A DNA stretch of 10,317 nt from Chitinophagaceae bacterium. Its GTDB lineage: Bacteria; Bacteroidota; Bacteroidia; Chitinophagales; Chitinophagaceae. Under the pieces are notes generated by a model. It saw only the letters and a program-made list of their open reading frames with translations, was not told the DNA's origin and did not search any database. This document shows, piece after piece, positions 6,995 through 10,317 of this stretch. The stretch lies in contig JAEUVW010000044.1 of the NCBI GenBank assembly GCA_016786525.1, positions 1-10,317 of the forward strand, in the 5' to 3' direction. How positions within the stretch are numbered: the stretch's first letter is position 1; every line of letters starts with the position of its first letter. Made by a program: the position numbers and the translations under genes.

Positions 6995-7817
6995 TTTTGA
7001 TGAGTTTTTCAGGATTAAAAAAGTGATTTAAGGGGCCATTGCCTTTGCCGGTTTTTACATCCGCTCCGAAGCAGATGGCCTGCTGTACGTAGTCCTGGCC
7101 CAGCGCTGCTGCTTCGCGCAGACTTTTACCCCGGGCCAGGTAGCCGGCAATGGCCGAAGACAAAGTACATCCCGAGCCATGCGTATTGTTCGTAGGGTAT
7201 TTTTCAAACGTAAAGGTCTCGGTATGGCCTTGTTCATCAAAATAAAGGGAGCTAATGAGCGGGCTGTCAAGATGGCCTCCTTTCAGCAACAGCGAACGGC
7301 AGCCCAATGCCTGTATTTTGGCTCCTGCGCGGTACATATCGTCCAGGGTCTTTACCTCCATCCGGGCCAGTATGGCCGCCTCGTCCATGTTTGGGGTAAT
7401 GAGCGCGGACAAAGGGAATAACTGCTGCACCAAACAAGAAACGGTCTCTTCTTCAATCAGCCTGTGCCCGCTGGTGGCTACCATCACCGGGTCAAAAACA
7501 ACAGGGATGCCGGGGTGCTCTTTTAATGCCCGGCTGATGATCGATACAAGGGCAGGGGCGTGTACCATACCGATCTTAATGGCCTGCGGCAGGATATCAT
7601 CGAAAATGGCCCCGAGCTGTTCTTCCACTGCCTGGTCCGGGATGGCGTACACCGAACGTACGCCCTGCGTATTCTGCACCGGCAAGGCAGTGAGCACGGA
7701 GCTGGCATAACAGCCCAATGCCGAAATGGTTTTGATATCCGCCTGGATACCGGCGCCTCCGCTGCCGTCAAATCCGGCAATTGTGAGTACCGAAGGATAA
7801 GTGTAGGTGGTGTTCAT
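6981..7817 (-). CDS. thiD: Hydroxymethylpyrimidine/phosphomethylpyrimidine kinase ThiD
   Basis: This 278-residue ribokinase-fold enzyme phosphorylates HMP to HMP-P and then HMP-PP, the pyrimidine half used by ThiE. The family signatures are visible in order: LTIAGFDGSGGAGIQADIK (11-29; most relatives have AGSDPSGGAGIQAD, so the Ser-Asp-Pro becomes Phe-Asp-Gly here), VVFDPVMVATSG (107-117), LITPNMDEA (139-147), LLLKGGH (176-182) and THGSGCTLSSAIA (212-224), which holds the catalytic GSGC loop at 214-217. The length is normal for single-domain ThiD; there is no fused ThiE or TenA domain. Its ATG overlaps the thiE stop in an ATGA arrangement (7814-7817), and its 3' end overlaps tenA, so the three genes are tightly coupled. 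Confidence 0.97.
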   Translation of the reverse strand: MNTTYTYPSVLTIAGFDGSGGAGIQADIKTISALGCYASSVLTALPVQNTQGVRSVYAIPDQAVEEQLGAIFDDILPQAIKIGMVHAPALVSIISRALKEHPGIPVVFDPVMVATSGHRLIEEETVSCLVQQLFPLSALITPNMDEAAILARMEVKTLDDMYRAGAKIQALGCRSLLLKGGHLDSPLISSLYFDEQGHTETFTFEKYPTNNTHGSGCTLSSAIAGYLARGKSLREAAALGQDYVQQAICFGADVKTGKGNGPLNHFFNPEKLIKNELV

Positions 7818-8440
7818 GATTTCAGGATGATGTTTTTCAGTTGATACGCAGCTGCGCGGGGATCATCTGCCGCACAAATGGCGGAAACTACTGCGATGCA
7901 ATCCGCTCCTGCTTTGATGACCGCGGCCGCATTACCCGCATGCAAGCCGCCAATGGCCACCAGTGGTTTTGCCGTGCGCTGCCGGATGGCACGGACGCCT
8001 TCGAGGCCCCATTCCGTAACAGTATTGCTCTTGGTCGGCGTCGCGAAAACCGGGCTGATGCCCAAACAATCTGCTGCTGCTGTTTCTTTGTTGTTCAATT
8101 GTCCGAGGTATTCTATCGAGTAGCCGATGCTCCGGCAATCGTTCCATGTGTTGCGGATCGCTGTGGGGCTCCTGTCCTCATTGCCGACATGCACGCCGAA
8201 GGCCTGCGCTTTCCGGGCCACCTCAGGGCTGTCATTGATGATGAGCGGAACCTGGTAACGGTCAGTAATTTCCTTAAGCCGCAAGGCCTTGCACAGGTAG
8301 TCTTCTTCGTTTATATTTTTTTCCCTGAGCTGCACGATGTCTACTCCGCCCAGGATGGCCTCTTCCACCACAGTCAAATAGTTGCGCCTGCAGCCGGCTT
8401 CAGAAACCACCAGGTATAGTTTATAGGGAAACCTGTGCAT
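7814..8440 (-). CDS. thiE: Thiamin phosphate synthase ThiE
   Basis: This 208-residue TIM-barrel enzyme joins HMP-PP and thiazole phosphate into thiamin phosphate with release of pyrophosphate. Visible signatures are IVQLREKN (35-42), PLIINDSPEVA (65-75), GVHVGNED (82-89), LGISPVFATPTKSNT (126-140), LVAIGGL (160-166) and GADCIAVVSAI (178-188), which together cover the pyrophosphate- and thiazole-phosphate-binding loops. In the fourth of these strands most relatives have GQED/GQSD, so the Asn at 87 is a conservative change from Gln. Its ATG lies 20 bases inside the end of thiM, and its own stop overlaps the thiD start. A TenI isomerase is a homologue to consider, but the QLREK, ND and TPTK motifs and the thiM/thiD neighbours favour ThiE. 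Confidence 0.96.
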   Translation of the reverse strand: MHRFPYKLYLVVSEAGCRRNYLTVVEEAILGGVDIVQLREKNINEEDYLCKALRLKEITDRYQVPLIINDSPEVARKAQAFGVHVGNEDRSPTAIRNTWNDCRSIGYSIEYLGQLNNKETAAADCLGISPVFATPTKSNTVTEWGLEGVRAIRQRTAKPLVAIGGLHAGNAAAVIKAGADCIAVVSAICAADDPRAAAYQLKNIILKS

Positions 8441-9242
8441 TGCTGCTGATTTTCAGTGTAGCGGCGAACTCGTCTTCTGTAATGTTGTGCAGCTTATCCA
8501 GCAGGGCGGATTGCAGTGTGCCCGGGCCATTGCTTTGCCGGGCAGCCAGTTCCCCGCAGACACCAAACAAGGCCATAGCTGCGGTAACGGCTTCATGCGG
8601 ATCTTCTATCGCGGCAATAAAAGCCCCGGTGACCGCCGTAGCAGAACAACCCAAACCCGTGACTTTCGTCATCAAGGCATCGCCGTTGTGAAGAAAGGTC
8701 TGCCGGGCTTTGCTAACTATGATATCTGTAGCGCCTGAAATACACACCACACTGCCATATTGCTCGTGGAGGTACTGCGCCGCCTCTATCGCTTCATTGC
8801 TGCCGGCCCTGCTGTCCACACCCTTGGTCGCAGCTCCTTTCATTTGCGCGAGTGACAGTATTTCTGAGGCGTTCCCCCTGATGACGCCTGGCCGGTAAGG
8901 CAGCAGCAGGCTCAGGACCTGGTTGCGGTAGGCGGTAGCCCCCGCCCCGACAGGATCCAGCACCCAGGGCTTGTTGAGCTCCCTGGCTTTCTTTGCCGCC
9001 AGCAGCATGGACTTTACGAAATAATCGTCCAGGGTGCCGATGTTGACCACCAGCGATTGGCAGATGCTGACCATTTCTTCGAGCTCAGGATGGGCATGCG
9101 CCATGATGGGAGAAGCACCGACAGCCAGTAAGGCATTGGCAGTATTGTTCATCACGACAAAATTGGTGATGTTGTGCACTAAGGGAGCAGCCTGACGTAC
9201 GGCTTGAATGTGTTTCCAGGTATTTTTTGCCATAATATCCAT
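8421..9242 (-). CDS. thiM: Hydroxyethylthiazole kinase ThiM
   Basis: This ribokinase-fold enzyme phosphorylates 4-methyl-5-(2-hydroxyethyl)thiazole, letting the cell salvage the thiazole half of thiamin. It has 273 residues from ATG 9240-9242 and 270 from ATG 9231-9233; the B. subtilis enzyme has about 272. Signatures: PLVHNITNFVVMNNTANALL (20-39), GASPIMAHA (42-50), VLDPVGAGATAYR (94-106), VIRGNASEI (120-128), CISGATDIIV (167-176) and TKVTGLGCSATAVTGAFIA (192-210), with the catalytic Cys199. The frame stays open up to 9293, but those extra residues have no counterpart in the family. The choice between 9242 and 9233 is uncertain because neither has a clear Shine-Dalgarno. It is the first gene after the TPP riboswitch. 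Confidence 0.94.
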   Translation of the reverse strand: MDIMAKNTWKHIQAVRQAAPLVHNITNFVVMNNTANALLAVGASPIMAHAHPELEEMVSICQSLVVNIGTLDDYFVKSMLLAAKKARELNKPWVLDPVGAGATAYRNQVLSLLLPYRPGVIRGNASEILSLAQMKGAATKGVDSRAGSNEAIEAAQYLHEQYGSVVCISGATDIIVSKARQTFLHNGDALMTKVTGLGCSATAVTGAFIAAIEDPHEAVTAAMALFGVCGELAARQSNGPGTLQSALLDKLHNITEDEFAATLKISSNAQVSL

Positions 9243-9310
9243 TTTAAGATGAATGGCCCGGAATACACTTTGAAACAAAAGAGAACAGAACACTATGCTG
9301 TGCCTAGTTT

Positions 9311-9386
9311 GCTTTTCCCTACGCCGGTGTGAGCCGGATCAGGTTCAAAGGGACTGTCTCAATTCTGCTTAGAATACCCCTAAAGC
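9311..9386 (-). ncRNA. TPP riboswitch (THI element) upstream of thiM
   Basis: Read on the - strand, the aptamer has all conserved blocks in order: a closing P1 pair GCTTT (9382-9386) with AAAGC (9311-9315), GGGGT, a short P3 hairpin ATTCT-AAGC-AGAAT, TTGAGA (normally CTGAGA), CAGTCCC, the signature GAACCTGATC, a CCGG-CTCACA-CCGG stem, and GCGTAGGGA. It binds thiamin pyrophosphate and lowers expression of the operon. About 70 bases separate it from thiM; no T-tract terminator hairpin is visible there, so control is more likely at translation initiation. Confidence 0.96.
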
Positions 9387-9391
9387 CGGAG

Positions 9392-9399
9392 CAAAGGTA
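9392..9399 (-). promoter_or_regulatory. Promoter -7 element of the thiamin salvage operon
   Basis: TACCTTTG on the - strand (complement of 9392-9399) fits TAnnTTTG and lies 5 bases upstream of the riboswitch P1 stem, so transcription should begin at about the first aptamer base. No good TTG stands at the usual 19-22 base distance, so the -33 element is weak or absent. Confidence 0.55.
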
Positions 9400-9450
9400 T
9401 AGGTATTCCCGGTAACTCTATCATAAAAAACGGAGGGCAACTTTCGGATA

Positions 9451-9480
9451 AAATAAAAAAGACGCACAGCGTGCGTCTTT
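9451..9480 (-). terminator. Intrinsic terminator of the tRNA-Val gene
   Basis: On the - strand, AAAGACGCAC and GTGCGTCTTT form a 10-bp perfect stem with a 3-nt loop (complement of 9458-9480), followed by TTTTTTATTT. It begins only three bases after the tRNA 3' end and separates the tRNA transcript from the thiamin operon downstream on the same strand. Confidence 0.92.
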
Positions 9481-9483
9481 CCG

Positions 9484-9558
9484 TGGGCAATACCGGGTTC
9501 GAACCAGTGACCCCTACCTTGTCGAGGTAGTGCTCTAAACCAGCTGAGCTAATTGCCC
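9484..9558 (-). tRNA. tRNA-Val (anticodon GAC)
   Basis: The 75-nt gene folds as a full cloverleaf on the - strand. The acceptor GGGCAAT pairs perfectly with ATTGCCC; the D stem is GCTC/GAGC; the anticodon stem is CTACC/GGTAG; the T stem is ACTGG/CCGGT with loop TTCGAAC; the discriminator base is A. The anticodon loop is TCGACAA, giving anticodon GAC, with A35, C36 and A73 as expected for valine. Position 33 is C instead of the almost universal U. The 3' CCA is not encoded (ACGG follows), so it must be added after transcription. Confidence 0.93.
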
Positions 9559-9592
9559 TTCAGCAGCGGAGAACTGTACTCCTGAGCTGCTG

Positions 9593-9622
9593 CAAATGTA
9601 TTTGTTCTTCCCGGAAATACAA
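9593..9622 (-). promoter_or_regulatory. Promoter of the tRNA-Val gene
   Basis: On the - strand, TTG (complement of 9620-9622) is followed after exactly 19 bases by TACATTTG (complement of 9593-9600), the full Bacteroidota -33/-7 arrangement. The start would fall near 9587, leaving a leader of about 28 bases. CTGCTG-type repeats flank this leader (9561-9566 and 9587-9592), so the unprocessed 5' end may fold into a stem. Confidence 0.75.
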
Positions 9623-9745
9623 CAGCACGACAGTAGTTTTTCATGTAACATCCTTCCCCGCTTGTTTCCCTTTGTTGCAGGTGGGGTTTTCTTTCCGGAA
9701 AGGGTATACCGCGCAGCATACGCTAAGAAGGAGCCGGACAGGGTT

Positions 9746-9774
9746 TTGCATTAGCGGATAAATTCAGAATTTTG
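9746..9774 (+). promoter_or_regulatory. Possible promoter of the GNAT acetyltransferase
   Basis: TTG at 9746-9748 is followed after 18 bases by GAATTTTG (9767-9774), which differs from TAnnTTTG only in the first base. The predicted transcript would start near 9780, giving a short leader before ATG 9795. No other structure was seen between the tRNA promoter and this gene. Confidence 0.4.
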
Positions 9775-9794
9775 CGGTTCAAATTTTATGGGTC

Positions 9795-10217
9795 ATGATC
9801 AGGAAAACAGGCGCAGCAGATCATCAGCGTTTGATTGAAATATGGGAAAGTGCCGTATTGCACACACACGACTTTCTAAACGCTGAAGATTTCTTATACT
9901 ACAAAACGCGTATGCCGGTATACTTTGAGCATGTTACATTGCTGGGATATGAAGCAGATGGGGTACTGGCCGGGTTTATGGGAATTTCCGGACCAAATCT
10001 TGAAATGCTCTTTATTCATAATGATTTTCGTGGCCGGGGAATCGGGAAAAAACTGCTTACCTACGGAATAGAATACTTTAAGGTGAGCAGGGTCGATGTC
10101 AATGAGCAGAATATCCAGGCGCTTGGTTTTTACCGGCACATGGGGTTTGATGTGCTGGAACGGACAGCCTTAGATGGGGAAGGGAAAGCCTACCCGATAT
10201 TGAAAATGCGCTTATAG
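9795..10217 (+). CDS. GNAT family N-acetyltransferase, YjaB-like
   Basis: This is a 140-residue single-domain GNAT protein that would transfer an acetyl group from acetyl-CoA. The acetyl-CoA pyrophosphate loop is FRGRGIGKKLL (78-88), an R-x-x-G-x-G motif after the strand MLFIHNDF. The C-terminal half, VNEQNIQALGFYRHMGFDV (102-120) and GKAYPILKMRL (130-140), closely resembles E. coli YjaB as I recall it, as do the N-terminal IWESAVLHTHDFL (16-28) and FMGISGPNLEMLFI. The acetyl acceptor of this subgroup is not established. ATG 9795 is chosen; an ATG at 9788 is out of frame. It is a single gene, and its codons look more AT-rich than those of the efflux and thiamin genes (visual impression, not computed). 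Confidence 0.9.
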   Translation: MIRKTGAADHQRLIEIWESAVLHTHDFLNAEDFLYYKTRMPVYFEHVTLLGYEADGVLAGFMGISGPNLEMLFIHNDFRGRGIGKKLLTYGIEYFKVSRVDVNEQNIQALGFYRHMGFDVLERTALDGEGKAYPILKMRL

Positions 10218-10317
10218 TGTGGTATGATTTGCGATTCCGCGTTGCTATTTTGGAATTTCAGGAGTTGTCCGAACCTGCCTTCTCATTTAGAGAAGCATTA
10301 TGAAACGGGAAAGCCAC
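10218..10317. other. Window end, no supported gene
   Basis: After the acetyltransferase stop there is no hairpin with a T-tract and no clear promoter. An ATG at 10300 opens a frame (MKRESH) that runs off the window with too few codons to judge; it may be the start of a following gene. Confidence 0.3.

Noticed and set aside
6362..7000. 212-codon open frame on the + strand opposite tenA
   Set aside because: The - strand frame carries all TenA catalytic residues; the + frame has no recognisable domain.
7841..8419. 192-codon open frame on the + strand opposite thiE
   Set aside because: Antisense to thiE; no domain and no promoter or start context.
9243..9293. N-terminal extension of ThiM to the ATG at 9293
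   Set aside because: The extra residues are absent from the family and start only about 18 bases after the riboswitch, inside its likely expression platform.
1..10317. CRISPR array, insertion sequence, prophage or defence island
   Set aside because: No regularly spaced direct repeats, transposase, integrase or phage gene was seen on either strand. The tRNA gene has no adjacent integrase or visible attachment-site duplication within the window.

Overview
The window looks like a chromosomal segment from a member of the Bacteroidota. Three things point there: promoter candidates with the Bacteroidota -7 motif TAnnTTTG (the tRNA promoter also has a -33 TTG 19 nt upstream), starts that mostly lack Shine-Dalgarno motifs, and protein sequences typical of the phylum. 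The rather GC-rich coding sequence and the gene content would suit Chitinophagaceae or relatives, but that is inference.

Layout. (1) Positions 1-4897, + strand: the 3' end of a tripartite efflux operon. It holds the tail of a periplasmic adaptor, a complete RND/HAE1 permease with its proton-relay residues intact, and an OprM/NodT-type outer-membrane lipoprotein, closed by a strong intrinsic terminator. (2) 4898-5263: a gene-poor stretch with degenerate copies of a CCTGCCTG/CAGGCAGG palindromic element, ending in a promoter. (3) 5264-5995, + strand: a CPBP-family (CAAX protease/bacteriocin-processing) membrane protein. (4) About 6089-6333, + strand: a frameshifted, truncated remnant of a secreted Bacteroidota protein. 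(5) 9399 down to 6347, - strand: a thiamin-salvage operon thiM-thiE-thiD-tenA with overlapping genes, preceded by a TPP riboswitch and a TAnnTTTG promoter. (6) 9622 down to 9451, - strand: a tRNA-Val(GAC) gene with its own promoter and terminator. (7) 9795-10217, + strand: a YjaB-like GNAT acetyltransferase. The last 100 bases hold no supported gene.

How the genes work together. The adaptor, permease and outer-membrane factor form one envelope-spanning drug/solute exporter. In the thiamin operon, TenA regenerates HMP from degraded thiamin, ThiD phosphorylates HMP to HMP-PP, ThiM phosphorylates the thiazole alcohol, and ThiE joins the two into thiamin phosphate, all under TPP feedback. No de novo genes (thiC, thiG, thiH, thiS) are seen here, so this is a salvage module.

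I found no convincing new multi-gene system. The observations most worth checking are the frameshifted remnant, the tRNA-Val with C at position 33, and the possible start-codon sequestration downstream of the riboswitch.
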